A stretch of 64,000 nt of DNA, from assembly GCA_019635735.1 (NCBI GenBank), contig JAHBYX010000003.1, positions 248,001-312,000 on the forward strand, in the 5' to 3' direction. The notes under the pieces were generated by a model. It was not told where the DNA came from. It saw nothing but the letters and a program-made list of their open reading frames with translations, and ran no database searches. Positions 8,584 to 17,224 of this stretch are shown piece by piece (position 1 is the stretch's first letter; each line of letters begins with the position of its first letter). Made by a program: the position numbers and the translations under genes. The stretch comes from Mesorhizobium sp. Its GTDB lineage: Bacteria > Pseudomonadota > Alphaproteobacteria > Rhizobiales > Rhizobiaceae.

Positions 8584-10190
8584 CGAACCGAAGCGGCAAT
8601 GCCGCGGACAGCACGGCCCGGAAGCTCAGCACGCACGAGGAGCACGCCCTCGTCTACGCAGCGGTCATCGATTCCGCGCTCGATTCGGTGGTCGTGGTGG
8701 ATGAGAAGGGCGTCGTCGTCTCGATCAATCCGGCGGCCGAAGCCACATTCGGCTTCGCCAGGGAAGAGGCAGTCGGCCGCGAGATTTCCGACCTTATCGT
8801 CCCCGACCACCTCAAGGCCGCCCATGACAGCGGCATGGCACGCTACCGGGCCACCAGCGCCCCGCGCGTGCTGGGGCGCCGCGTCGAGATGGATGCCAGG
8901 CGCAAGGACGGCAGCATCATTCCGGTGGAACTGGCGATCACAGAGGTGAACCTGTCCAGCGGCCGTCTGTTCACCGCCAATCTGCGCGACCTGTCGGCGG
9001 CGCGCGCGGCGGCCGCCGAGATCGAGCGCCAGCGCGATGCGCTCTACCAGAGCGAGAAGATGTCGGCGATCGGCTCGCTTCTGGCCGGCATCGCGCACGA
9101 ACTCAACAATCCGCTGTCGATCGTCGTCGGCCAGTCCGGCATCCTGCGCGAGGAGCTGAGGGCGGGACGTGCGACCCCCGCCTCGGCCGACCGCGCGGCG
9201 CGGATCGAGACCGCCGCCCAGCGCTGCGCCCGGATCATCCGGACGTTTCTCGCCATCGCCCGCCAGCGCAAGCCCGAGAAGCGCGCGACGGAACTCGCAC
9301 CGCTGGTCGAGGCCTCGATCGAGCTGATCCTCTACGGCATCCGCGCCAACGGCGTCGTCCTCGACTGCGACATCGAGCCCGGCCTGCCGCCTGCCTTCGC
9401 CGACCCCGACCAAGTCCAGAACGTCATCGTCAACCTGCTGGTCAACGCCGCCCAGGCGCTGGAGCGCGTGCAGGGCGAGCGGCGGGTCTCCGTGCGCGGG
9501 CGGCGCGACGGCGACATGCTCTCGCTCGTCGTCGCCGACAACGGCCCCGGCATCCGCGCCGAAAACCGCGACCGCATCTTCGAGGCCTTCTTCACCACCA
9601 AGCCCGAAGGAGCGGGAACCGGGATCGGCCTGTCCATCTCGCGCAACCTCGCCCAGGCCCAGGGCGGTTCGCTGGAACTGCTGGACAGCGACGCGGGTGC
9701 CTGTTTCGAACTCCGCCTGCCGATCGACGAGGCGGCACGGCAGGCGTCGGAAGACGGCAGAGCGCCCGAGGCCGCGTCTGCGTCCGGGCAGCGCGCGCGG
9801 GCGATCGTCGTCGACGACGAGGCCGACATCTGCGAGCTGGTAGCCGAGATCCTCGAGCGCGCCGGCATCGACTGCGCCACGGCCGGCAACGGCAGCCAGG
9901 CACGCGCTGCGATCGAAGCCGCGGACGATGACTTCGACATCGTCATCTCGGACCTGCGCATGCCCGAGATGGACGGAAGCGCATTCTTCGACTGGCTCCG
10001 CCGCGACCGCCCGGCGCTGGCGGACAGCACGCTGTTCATGACCGGCGATTCGCTCGGGCCGACCGCCGGGCGTTTCCTCGCGGCGAGCGGGCGGCCGGTG
10101 ATGGAAAAGCCCTTCGCGCCGGACGAGCTGATCCGGCACGTGTCGGCCCTGCTCGCCGAGCGGTCGCTGAAACAATCGCGAAACAACTGA
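8580..10190 (+). CDS. PAS-domain hybrid sensor histidine kinase with C-terminal receiver
   Basis: A 536-residue cytoplasmic kinase with no membrane segment. Domains in order: PAS sensor with PAC (about 25-140), HisKA with the phospho-accepting H173 in SLLAGIAHELNNPL, HATPase (N box NVIVNLLVNAAQAL, G1 DNGPGI, G2 GTGIGLSIS), and a receiver from about 400 with VVDDEADICE, phospho-acceptor ISDLRMPEMDG and VMEKPF. The extra receiver means phosphate may be stored or passed on rather than going straight to the OmpR-type partner encoded just upstream. A soluble PAS domain points to an internal redox, light or small-molecule signal. Confidence 0.93.
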   Translation: MTNRSGNAADSTARKLSTHEEHALVYAAVIDSALDSVVVVDEKGVVVSINPAAEATFGFAREEAVGREISDLIVPDHLKAAHDSGMARYRATSAPRVLGRRVEMDARRKDGSIIPVELAITEVNLSSGRLFTANLRDLSAARAAAAEIERQRDALYQSEKMSAIGSLLAGIAHELNNPLSIVVGQSGILREELRAGRATPASADRAARIETAAQRCARIIRTFLAIARQRKPEKRATELAPLVEASIELILYGIRANGVVLDCDIEPGLPPAFADPDQVQNVIVNLLVNAAQALERVQGERRVSVRGRRDGDMLSLVVADNGPGIRAENRDRIFEAFFTTKPEGAGTGIGLSISRNLAQAQGGSLELLDSDAGACFELRLPIDEAARQASEDGRAPEAASASGQRARAIVVDDEADICELVAEILERAGIDCATAGNGSQARAAIEAADDDFDIVISDLRMPEMDGSAFFDWLRRDRPALADSTLFMTGDSLGPTAGRFLAASGRPVMEKPFAPDELIRHVSALLAERSLKQSRNN

Positions 10191-10305
10191 AATAGTCGAG
10201 AGCGGCGGGCGAAATCCGCCCGAAGGCGGCGTCTCCCATTCTCCTCGTGTCGTCCAGGACGACATCCAGCCGGCAATTCCGCCGGCCAAACGAAGGAGAA
10301 ACGAC

Positions 10306-10626
10306 ATGCTTTTGAGAACCGGTGCCATCGCCGCGGTTTCCGCCGCGATCATCCTCGGCTCGCTGACGTTCAACGCCGGCGCGGTCGTGAAGTCCGGCCC
10401 GTCGGGCTACGCCAACGGCGACTGCAAGAACAGCTTCGAGACCGTCATGGGCACGAGCTCGCATCACGCCCAGACGATGTGGACGCAGACCGTCGCGGCC
10501 AAGTTCGGCACCAAGTGGGCCCACTGGGTCGGCGCCAAGAACAAGACCGTGATCCCGGTCAACGCCGGCGGCACGACGATGTACCAGGCGAAGGCGAAGC
10601 CCTGCTTCTACCAGCCCGTCCTGTAA
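10306..10626 (+). CDS. Small secreted protein of unknown function
   Basis: A 106-residue protein with a clear Sec signal peptide (MLLRTGAIAAVSAAIILG, cleavage after about FNAGA). The mature part of about 80 residues is basic and aromatic, with two cysteines (NGDCKNS and KPCFYQP) that could form one disulfide, plus SSHHAQTMWTQTVAAKFGTKWAHW in the middle. A strong ribosome binding site (GAAGGAGAAAC) precedes the ATG. It follows the two-component pair by 115 bp, an interval containing several short inverted repeats, and may be under its control. I do not recognise the family. Confidence 0.8.
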   Translation: MLLRTGAIAAVSAAIILGSLTFNAGAVVKSGPSGYANGDCKNSFETVMGTSSHHAQTMWTQTVAAKFGTKWAHWVGAKNKTVIPVNAGGTTMYQAKAKPCFYQPVL

Positions 10627-10691
10627 GACGGGTGACGCAATGAAGGGACGCGTCGGGGCCGGTCCTCAGGGCCGGACCCCGTAGCGCGTCT

Positions 10692-11450
10692 TCAGCCCTG
10701 GCGCGCCACCGGCGCGGTCAGCCTGGCGCGCAGCTTCGCGACGGTCTCGTCCCCTACCCCGATCGACGCCAGGTAGGCGTCCACCCCTCCATGAACCGCA
10801 TCGAGCTCGTCGAGAGCGCCGGCCATGGTCGCCGGCTCGCAGGTCAAAAGCTGCCTGAACCCGTCCACATCCAGTCCCCTTGCCCGCGCGTGCTCGACCA
10901 GTTCGTCCAGCATCGGCGCGATCAGCGGGCCGGTCATCGCATAGTCCTCGAGGATGACGTCGCGCTCGACGCCCGCGACGAGCAGAAGGATGGCGGCGAT
11001 CAGCCCGGTGCGGTCCTTGCCCGCCGTGCAATGGAAGAGCACCGCCCCTTCCGGCGCCTCGGCGATCAGGTTCAGCACGCTGGCGAACTCCGCGCCGCGT
11101 TCGCCCAGCGCGACCTTGTAGAGGTCGAGGAGCAGGTTCGGGCTGCCGACCATCTCCAGCGGCGCCAGCCGGTCGAACAGCGAAACGTGGTGATAGGCCA
11201 CGCCCTCGACGCGCGAAAACGGGTTCGGCGCCTCCTGCAGTTCGCCGGCGCGGCGCAGGTCGATGACCGTGGCAAGGCCGCGTTCGGCCAGCAGCGCCAT
11301 CTCCGCCGCACCGAGCCGGTGGAGGCTTGCGGCGCGCAGCACCCTGCCCCATTGCGTCGTGCCGCCGCCGGCCGTCGCATAGCCGCCGAGGTCGCGGACA
11401 TTGAGCGCGCCTGAAAGCCGAAGGTGGCGCTGGTCTGGCTGGACATTCAT
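10692..11450 (-). CDS. Tyrosine-protein phosphatase (DSP-like family)
   Basis: A 252-residue protein with the P-loop FHCTAGKDRTG near residue 150, the CX5R active-site signature of cysteine phosphatases in the extended form typical of bacterial Y_phosphatase3 proteins. Also present are LNVRDLGGYAT near the N terminus and VIDLRRAGE, both standard for that group. The start is put at MNVQPDQRH (11450); the frame is open to 11513. Members act on phosphotyrosine or phosphoinositides; the bacterial role is uncertain. It faces the small secreted protein gene and follows the phosphoribosyltransferase gene on the same strand. Confidence 0.9.
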   Translation of the reverse strand: MNVQPDQRHLRLSGALNVRDLGGYATAGGGTTQWGRVLRAASLHRLGAAEMALLAERGLATVIDLRRAGELQEAPNPFSRVEGVAYHHVSLFDRLAPLEMVGSPNLLLDLYKVALGERGAEFASVLNLIAEAPEGAVLFHCTAGKDRTGLIAAILLLVAGVERDVILEDYAMTGPLIAPMLDELVEHARARGLDVDGFRQLLTCEPATMAGALDELDAVHGGVDAYLASIGVGDETVAKLRARLTAPVARQG

Positions 11451-11525
11451 GGTCGGGGCACCGACGGAAGAGGAAACCGTCAGGCTATTGCCGCAGCGCC
11501 CGCCGCAATACAACCCGCCATGCGG

Positions 11526-12215
11526 TCACAACGGGTGCCACATTCCGTCGCCGCCGCGCGCCAGCAGCGGCGTCGCGATCGCCGAGCGCACCGGAATGTC
11601 CGCGAAAGCGGAGGCGTCGAGCGCGTCCCGCCAGGCCTCGCCCTGGCGCATGGCGACGACGATCGCGCGCGGGCGCAGCTTGGCCTTTTCCAGCATGCGC
11701 AGCACCGCGAGGATCGACGTCCCGGTGCTGATCACGTCGTCCACCAGCACGAAACGCCGGCTTTGGAGCAAGGGCAGCATGCGCGGATCGAGATAGATGC
11801 GCTTTCCCTCGCCCGGGCTGGTGATCGAGCGCAGCGGCTCGGACAGCGTTTCGTCGTACCAGAATTTTCGTGACGTCCCCAGCGCCACCATGCGCGGATG
11901 GCCGAGCCGGCGCGCGACATTCGCCGCCAGCGGCAGGCCGAGCGTCGGCACGCCCATGACCACCTCCGGTGCGCAGACCTGAGCCTCGCGCGCCATCGCT
12001 TCGGCGAGCGCATCCTCGACCGCGAAGCTCGCCTGGTTGACGATCAGCGATGCGACGGCTCGGTCGCCCGAGGGCAGCACGCGGATCGGCAGCGCGATCT
12101 CGCGCCCGTCCGGCAGCGCGGCCGGAAAGAGATGCGACAGACCGCCCGCGACCTCCTCCGAGAACCCGCCTTCAGGGCGGATGTCCTGCCAGTAGTCATG
12201 GGGTTCGTACGACAT
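11526..12215 (-). CDS. Phosphoribosyltransferase-domain protein
   Basis: A 229-residue protein whose C-terminal half holds the PRPP-binding loop FVLVDDVISTGTSI, preceded by the family's hood and core (VVMGVPTLGLPLAANVARRLGHPRMVALGTS). The start MSYEPHDYW at 12215 was chosen over upstream codons because the frame beyond it overlaps the divergent M20 gene and has no conserved features. The N-terminal 60 residues mention no known domain. Such proteins may salvage purines or be adenine-type regulators; the base cannot be deduced. It shares a short divergent promoter interval with the M20 amidohydrolase at 12280. Confidence 0.85.
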   Translation of the reverse strand: MSYEPHDYWQDIRPEGGFSEEVAGGLSHLFPAALPDGREIALPIRVLPSGDRAVASLIVNQASFAVEDALAEAMAREAQVCAPEVVMGVPTLGLPLAANVARRLGHPRMVALGTSRKFWYDETLSEPLRSITSPGEGKRIYLDPRMLPLLQSRRFVLVDDVISTGTSILAVLRMLEKAKLRPRAIVVAMRQGEAWRDALDASAFADIPVRSAIATPLLARGGDGMWHPL

Positions 12216-12279
12216 TGACTCGGCCCCCCTTGCCGAAATCATTTGCAGGACCAGATTGCGTTTTGTCTCCTGCCGCCTC

Positions 12280-13467
12280 ATGAGTCCAGCCGTGTCCGAC
12301 CTGTCTCCCGATCCCGGCGAAATCGCCACGCTGGTTGCGCTCCGGCGCGACCTCCATGCGCACCCCGAACTCGGCTTCGAGGAAGTGCGCACCAGCGCCA
12401 TCGTCAAGACTTTCCTCGCCGAATGCGGGCTGGATGTGCAGGCGGGGATCGGCGGGACCGGCGTCGTCGGCACGCTGCGCGGCAGGGCCGGCGGCCCGTC
12501 GATCGCGCTGCGCGCCGACATGGACGCGCTCGCCATGCCCGAGACGGCGGAGCGGCCCCACCGTTCGACGATCCCCGGAAGGATGCATGCATGCGGCCAT
12601 GACGGCCACACGGCGATGCTGCTCGGCGCGGCGCGGGCGCTGGCACGGCGCAACGATCTCGCTGGCACCGTCCACTTCGTCTTCCAGCCGGCGGAGGAAG
12701 GGCGCGGCGGCGCGCAGGCGATGGTCGAGGACGGACTGTTCGAGCGCTTTCAAATCGACCGCTTCTACGGGCTGCACAACATGCCGGGCATTCCGGTCGG
12801 CCGCATGGCGGTCGTGCCGGGCGCGCAGCTCGCCTCCTCCGACCGGTGGCACGTGACCTTCCGCGGGGTCGGCACGCATGGTGGGAAGCCGCATCTCGGG
12901 CGCGACCCGATCGTGGCGGCGGGACAGTTCCTGACGTCGCTGCAGACCGTCGTCTCGCGCGGCACCGATCCGATCCAGACGGCGGTCGTCAGCGCCTGCG
13001 CCATCCAGGCCGGCGATTTCGAGGCGCTCAACGTCATTCCCGACGACATCCGCATCGGCGGCACTGCACGCGCCTATTCCCACGCCGTGCGCGACCGTCT
13101 TGAAGCGGAGATCGGCCGGGTCGCGGACGGCATTGCGTCGGCCAACGGAATAGCGGCGGATTACGCCTTTCACCGGCAGATGCCGCCGGTCGTCAACGAC
13201 GACGACGCCACCGTCCGGGCCACGAACGCGGCGCTCGCCGCGCTGGGCGAGGAAAACGTCATCACCGCGTTCCCGCCCTCGACGGCCGGCGACGATTTCG
13301 CCATCTTCTCCTCGCGCGTGCCAGGCGCCTATGTCTGGCTCGGCAACGGCCCGGCCCAAGACGGCGCGCTTCACCACAACGGCCACTACGACTTCAACGA
13401 CGATGCCCTCGCGCATGGCATCAGGTTCTGGACGACGCTGGTGGCGCAGGAACTGCGGGCGATTTGA
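12280..13467 (+). CDS. M20D-family amidohydrolase (hippurate hydrolase-like)
   Basis: A 395-residue metallo-amidohydrolase. Metal and catalytic signatures are visible: RADMDALAMPE, HACGHDGHTAMLLG, FQPAEEGRGG (general base Glu) and a C-terminal HHNGHYDFND. The lid domain in the middle contains GVGTHGGKPHLGRDP. This matches HipO/IAA-amino-acid hydrolase-type enzymes that cleave N-acyl amino acids. The frame opens at 12256; the ATG at 12280 was chosen as the nearest Met to the conserved start. Its neighbours (a second M20 enzyme, nucleoside hydrolase, amidohydrolase) suggest a nitrogen-scavenging gene set, but each has its own unit. Confidence 0.92.
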   Translation: MSPAVSDLSPDPGEIATLVALRRDLHAHPELGFEEVRTSAIVKTFLAECGLDVQAGIGGTGVVGTLRGRAGGPSIALRADMDALAMPETAERPHRSTIPGRMHACGHDGHTAMLLGAARALARRNDLAGTVHFVFQPAEEGRGGAQAMVEDGLFERFQIDRFYGLHNMPGIPVGRMAVVPGAQLASSDRWHVTFRGVGTHGGKPHLGRDPIVAAGQFLTSLQTVVSRGTDPIQTAVVSACAIQAGDFEALNVIPDDIRIGGTARAYSHAVRDRLEAEIGRVADGIASANGIAADYAFHRQMPPVVNDDDATVRATNAALAALGEENVITAFPPSTAGDDFAIFSSRVPGAYVWLGNGPAQDGALHHNGHYDFNDDALAHGIRFWTTLVAQELRAI

Positions 13468-13513
13468 CAGGATTAACCTGAAACAGAAGCGCAGCGACCG
13501 CAGAAGCACGCGC

Positions 13514-13666
13514 CGTCATTCCGGGGCCGCGTAGCGGAACCCGGAATCCAGAGGGCAGACGCTGCCGGGTGAGCGCCGCACATCCGCTTCGTCACGAACG
13601 ACAGCGTGCAACTTGCGGAGGTGGCGCTCTGGATTCCGGATTCCGCTGCGCGGATCCGGAATGACG
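13514..13666. repeat. 153-bp palindromic intergenic repeat (second family)
   Basis: Begins CGTCATTCCGGGGCCGCG and ends with GCGGATCCGGAATGACG; the two ends are inverted copies, each internally palindromic (CCGG...CGCG...CCGG), with GGAATCCAGAG inside one arm and CTCTGGATTCC inside the other. The design mirrors the 145-bp elements at 2825, 16103 and 16334 but the core differs, so it is a related element type. It lies between two convergent genes. Confidence 0.75.
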
Positions 13667-13721
13667 GATCAGGATGGCCAGCCGACGAACTCGACTGCCT
13701 GCGACCTACCGTCCATACGGC

Positions 13722-14639
13722 CTAGCGCCCGGCCAGCCGCCCGGCCAGAAGGTCGAGCGCGGCGGCCGTATCCACCCGCATCGCAACGTCGACCGGTGCA
13801 CCGCGTCCCTCGTCCTTGATCAGCGCTCCCGCGTCCACGCCATCGCCGAGATCCACGGAAAGCGGATAGCGTTCGATGCCGAACAGGTCCGGCCGCTCGG
13901 CAAAGAGCATGACGCAGGGATCGTGCAGCGGCCGGCTCTCTCCGCCGGTCGTCGACTGGAAATAGGCATCGATGAGGTCGGCCGAAACGCGCGCCGGCGG
14001 TCTCTCCGACCGGCGCAGCAGCGCAAGATAGTCGCGCGTCGCGCGCACCTTGCGCGTCACGTCGAGCGGGACCAGCACCAGCGGCAGTCCCGCCCGCAGG
14101 ACGATGTCCGCCGCCTCCGGGTCGGCGGCGAGGTTGAACTCGGAACGCGGGCCGATATTGCCGCGCTCGTCGATGGCCCCGCCCATGGCGATGACGCGCC
14201 GGATGCGCCCGGCCGCCGCTGGATGCTCTCTCACCAGCCGGGCGATGTTGGTCAGCGGCCCGAGCGCCAGGATGTCGACGCTGCCGAACGGATGGCGCAG
14301 CAGCGTCTCGGCGATCCAGCGCGGCGCGCCCTCCCACAGCGGAGCCGTCGGATCGGGCTCGGGAAACGAAACGCCGCCCAGCCCGTCGTCGCCGTGGATC
14401 TCCGCCGTGTCGAAGCCCTTTCGCGCCAGCGGCGCGGCGGCTCCCGCAATCACCGGGATGTCCTGTCTTCCCGCCAGCGCCAGGATGCGGCCCGCATTCC
14501 GTGTCACCGTCGTCAGGCCGATATTGCCGGCAACGGTGGTGATACCCAGCACGTCGAAGGCGGGCGACGCCAGCGCGAACAGGATCGCCACCGCGTCGTC
14601 GATGCCGGGGTCGGTGTCGATGACGACCTTGCGCGTCAT
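13722..14639 (-). CDS. Inosine-uridine-type nucleoside hydrolase
   Basis: A 305-residue N-ribohydrolase, splitting ribonucleosides into base and ribose. The Asp-rich calcium-binding signature VIDTDPGIDDAVAI stands at the N terminus, and HGDDGLGG, NIARLV and the later NLAADPEAA match the IU-NH fold, with length normal for the family. Its ATG overlaps the stop of the upstream M20 dipeptidase by 4 bp, so the pair is translationally coupled. Along with the phosphoribosyltransferase and the amidohydrolase at 17225 it suggests nucleoside salvage. Base preference is not clear from sequence. Confidence 0.93.
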   Translation of the reverse strand: MTRKVVIDTDPGIDDAVAILFALASPAFDVLGITTVAGNIGLTTVTRNAGRILALAGRQDIPVIAGAAAPLARKGFDTAEIHGDDGLGGVSFPEPDPTAPLWEGAPRWIAETLLRHPFGSVDILALGPLTNIARLVREHPAAAGRIRRVIAMGGAIDERGNIGPRSEFNLAADPEAADIVLRAGLPLVLVPLDVTRKVRATRDYLALLRRSERPPARVSADLIDAYFQSTTGGESRPLHDPCVMLFAERPDLFGIERYPLSVDLGDGVDAGALIKDEGRGAPVDVAMRVDTAAALDLLAGRLAGR

Positions 14640-16027
14640 TCGGCGAAGGCCGCCAGGACGCGGACCCAGGAGCGGATGCCCTTCCTGAAGCTCGACAGGT
14701 CGTATTTCTCGTTGGGACTATGGATGCGGTTGTCGAAGCGGGCAAATCCGACCAGCAGCGAATCCATGCCCAGCCGTTCCTGGAAGACGGTGGCGATGGG
14801 GATCGAGCCGCCCGTGCCGGCGATGGCCGAGCGGCCCCACTCGTCCTTGAGCGCCCCCAGCGCCTTGCGCAGGAGCGGGCTGTCGACCGGCATCACCGTC
14901 GCCGAACTCGAACCGTGGTTGCGGAACTCGACCGAGCAGTCGGCGGGAATCATGGCGCGGACATGATCCCGGAAGGCTTGCTGGATCTTCCGGGGGTCCT
15001 GCCCCTCGACCAGGCGGAAGGAGAGCTTCACGTTCGCCTCCGCCGGGATGACCGCCTTGAACCCCTCGCCGGCATAGCCGCCCGAGATGCCGCTGACCTC
15101 GAAGGATGGACGCGACCACACCTGCTCCAGCACCGTTCGCCCCTTCTCGCCGGCCGGGATCGACAGGCCGATGTCGCCGAGGAACTTCGCCTCGTCGAAC
15201 GGCTCCTTCAGCCAGCGCTCGGCGAGTTCGGGCGGCAGATCCCTCACGCCATCGTAGAAGCCTGCCAACGCCACGCTCCCGTCCGGATTGCGCAGGCTGG
15301 CGATGATGTCGGCGACGATCTGGATCGGGTTGCGCGCCGCATTGCCGTAGATGCCGGAATGCAGGTCGCGGTCGGCGCAACGCACCCAGAACTCCTCCTT
15401 GACGATGCCGCGGAGCATGGTGGTGATCGCCGGAGTCTCGTCGTCCCACATGTCGGTGTCGCAGACGAGCATGACGTCGGCCTTCAGTTCTTCGGCCGCC
15501 GCATCGAGGAAGGCCGGCAGGCTGGGGCTGCCCGACTCTTCCTCGCCCTCCAACAGGACCGAGACGCGGATCGGCAGCTTGCCGGTCACGTCCTTCCAGG
15601 CACGGCAGGCTTCGAGGAAGGTGAACAACGCGCCCTTGTCGTCGGATGCGCCGCGCGCGACGATATGCGTGTCGCCGTTCGGCTGCGGCACCAGCACCGG
15701 CTCGAACGGATCGGAGTTCCACAGGTTCAGCGGGTCGACCGGCTGTACGTCGTAATGGCCGTAGAACAGCACATGCGGCCCCTCCCCCGAATGGTCGTGC
15801 GCGACCACCATCGGATGCCCGGTGGTCAGCCGCACCGAGGCCTCGAAGCCCATGCCCGCAAGATCGGCCGCCAGCCATTCGGCGCAACGCAGGCACTCCG
15901 CCTTATAAGCCGGATCGGTCGAAACCGAGGGAATGCGGACCAGCTCGAACAGGCGCCCGAGCGAGGCGTCCAGGTTGGCCTCGGCGTGGGCGAGGACGGC
16001 GGGGAGGTGGGCACTTGGTTCGGTCAC
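14636..16027 (-). CDS. M20-family dipeptidase
   Basis: A 463-residue metallopeptidase of the size and type of bacterial M20 (ArgE/DapE/CNDP-like) dipeptidases. Seen: YGHYDVQPVDP and ARGASDDKGALF (metal ligand and catalytic Asp), LEGEEESGSPSLP (general base and metal Glu), and CDTDMWDDE. The start is the GTG at 16027, picked because GGAGAA stands 8 bases before it and the protein then has family length; the frame runs open to 16138 into a repeat. Coupled to the nucleoside hydrolase downstream by a 4-bp overlap. Specificity (dipeptides or acyl-amino acids) is unknown. Confidence 0.92.
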   Translation of the reverse strand: MTEPSAHLPAVLAHAEANLDASLGRLFELVRIPSVSTDPAYKAECLRCAEWLAADLAGMGFEASVRLTTGHPMVVAHDHSGEGPHVLFYGHYDVQPVDPLNLWNSDPFEPVLVPQPNGDTHIVARGASDDKGALFTFLEACRAWKDVTGKLPIRVSVLLEGEEESGSPSLPAFLDAAAEELKADVMLVCDTDMWDDETPAITTMLRGIVKEEFWVRCADRDLHSGIYGNAARNPIQIVADIIASLRNPDGSVALAGFYDGVRDLPPELAERWLKEPFDEAKFLGDIGLSIPAGEKGRTVLEQVWSRPSFEVSGISGGYAGEGFKAVIPAEANVKLSFRLVEGQDPRKIQQAFRDHVRAMIPADCSVEFRNHGSSSATVMPVDSPLLRKALGALKDEWGRSAIAGTGGSIPIATVFQERLGMDSLLVGFARFDNRIHSPNEKYDLSSFRKGIRSWVRVLAAFAE

Positions 16028-16102
16028 GCAATATTCTCCATCAGTCTTCCACGCCGCGTGCATTCCGCGCGGCGTCATAGGGGAAGCGTAGCGCCCCTCC
16101 AT

Positions 16103-16247
16103 CGTCATCCCGGGCGCCGGAGGCGACCCGGGATCCATTCTTCTCTCCGGTTACACGCCGAAAAGGCCTGTCTCCGTGGCATATCCGACAGCGCCCTTCT
16201 CCCAGCGATCAATGGATCCCGGATCGCCTTCGGCGTCCGGGATGACG
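16103..16247. repeat. 145-bp palindromic intergenic repeat, copy B
   Basis: Starts CGTCATCCCGGGCGCCGG and ends GGCGTCCGGGATGACG. The outer 35 bp of each end are inverted copies of one another with about three mismatches, and each arm is itself a near palindrome around GGCGCC-type steps. The core between the arms matches copy C almost base for base (TTCTTCTCTCCGGTTACACG and GCATATCCGACAGCGCCC). Confidence 0.9.
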
Positions 16248-16333
16248 GCCGTCCCGCATAAATCGCCAGAAGAAACACCCTACCTTCATGCGGCGAAACC
16301 TCTGCCGTCATCGCGGCATTACCCCCGCGCGAT

Positions 16334-16478
16334 CGTCATGCCGGAGGCCGGAGGCCAGCCGGTATCCATTCTTCTCTCCGGTTACACGCCGAAAACAGCT
16401 GCCTCTGCGGCATATCCGACAGCGCCCTTCTCCCAGCGATCAATGGATCCCGGATCGCCTTCGGCGTCCGGGATGACG
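16334..16478. repeat. 145-bp palindromic intergenic repeat, copy C
   Basis: Same length, orientation and core as copy B, 86 bp further on. The right 60 bp are identical to copy B by eye, while the left arm (CGTCATGCCGGAGGCCGG) resembles copy A more than copy B. This mosaic pattern suggests exchange between copies. Confidence 0.9.
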
Positions 16479-16657
16479 GCCACTGGTGGACATGCGAAGC
16501 AATTCGCCAACCCACCCCGTGGATCGATCGCCGGCGTCCCAAAAAATCTCCGCCCGCAAGCCTCTGCTTCCATTCACCATTTACTATTCGCCACCCACTT
16601 TCCATCCACCACCTCCGCCACTTGCACCAAACTTCCGGCAGTTGAAAGGAGGCGGCA

Positions 16658-17131
16658 TTGGCCTGGAAGGCAAAAGAAGGGAGGGACGTGTTGGGCAGCA
16701 TCGCCGCGAGGCTGCTGTCGCTCGCTGATCTCGCCGAGGACGTCGCCGGCCGCTCGTTTCTCGTCCGCTGGCTGGTCCTCTGGTACGTCTGCCGGGCCGA
16801 CGCGATCCTGCGGGAGTTCGTCGCCGGGTCGGAATGGAACACCGCCGGCCGCCTCTGGTCGCCCTCCCTGCCGCCGGTCCGCTACGGCACCCGCTCCGCC
16901 GACGCGATGGCGCTCGCCGCATCGCTGCGCGCGCTGGCGCGTATCGTGCTGGACATGAGGGATCAACGGCGCCGCATGGCGGCCCTCCGGATGATCCAGA
17001 CCTGTGCCGATCCCGGCCACGACAAGAGCCCCCTCGCCGGCGATTGCCGGAAAGGTCAGAAATCGCTCATGGTCCCCGGCAAGGTTCATGCCGCCGCCCT
17101 CTCGTGGACGGGGCGGATCGACACGTCCTGA
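16658..17131 (+). CDS. Hypothetical protein with TTG start
   Basis: A 157-residue protein, MAWKAKEGRDVLGSIAARLL at the N terminus, then an amphipathic helical stretch (ADLAEDVAGRSFLVRWLVLW) and a basic C terminus rich in short helices. It starts with TTG, which has an excellent AGGAGG ribosome binding site five bases before it; without that it would look like a chance frame. A frame of similar length exists on the opposite strand, but lacks a start signal. No domain is recognised. It stands alone between the repeat-filled interval and the convergent amidohydrolase gene. Confidence 0.5.
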   Translation: MAWKAKEGRDVLGSIAARLLSLADLAEDVAGRSFLVRWLVLWYVCRADAILREFVAGSEWNTAGRLWSPSLPPVRYGTRSADAMALAASLRALARIVLDMRDQRRRMAALRMIQTCADPGHDKSPLAGDCRKGQKSLMVPGKVHAAALSWTGRIDTS

Positions 17132-17224
17132 CGCGCTCCCCCAGCGAGGTTCCGTCCGTCCATCCCGAAATACCTGGCCGAGCCGCATACGAGCTCGGAC
17201 GGGACCATGTACGCCGCCTGCCGG

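Larger units (their letters stand above)
16028..16657. other. 630-bp gene-free interval dominated by two repeats
   Basis: Between the divergent dipeptidase and the TTG-started gene at 16658. It contains two copies of the 145-bp palindromic element in direct orientation, separated by 86 bp. The remaining part (16484-16650) is pyrimidine-rich with CCATT/CCACC runs and shows no convincing promoter. Open frames crossing the repeats have no recognisable protein features. Confidence 0.7.

Noticed and set aside
8556..10373. 605-codon minus-strand frame
   Set aside because: Antisense to the hybrid kinase, whose domains are unmistakable; compositional shadow in high-GC DNA.
12196..13509. 437-codon minus-strand frame
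   Set aside because: Antisense to the M20 amidohydrolase with full active-site motifs.
16103..16478. The two repeats as a CRISPR array
   Set aside because: Units of 145 bp with one 86-bp gap and no cas genes do not fit.
16574..17188. 204-codon minus-strand frame
   Set aside because: No start signal; the opposite TTG-started frame has a strong binding site.
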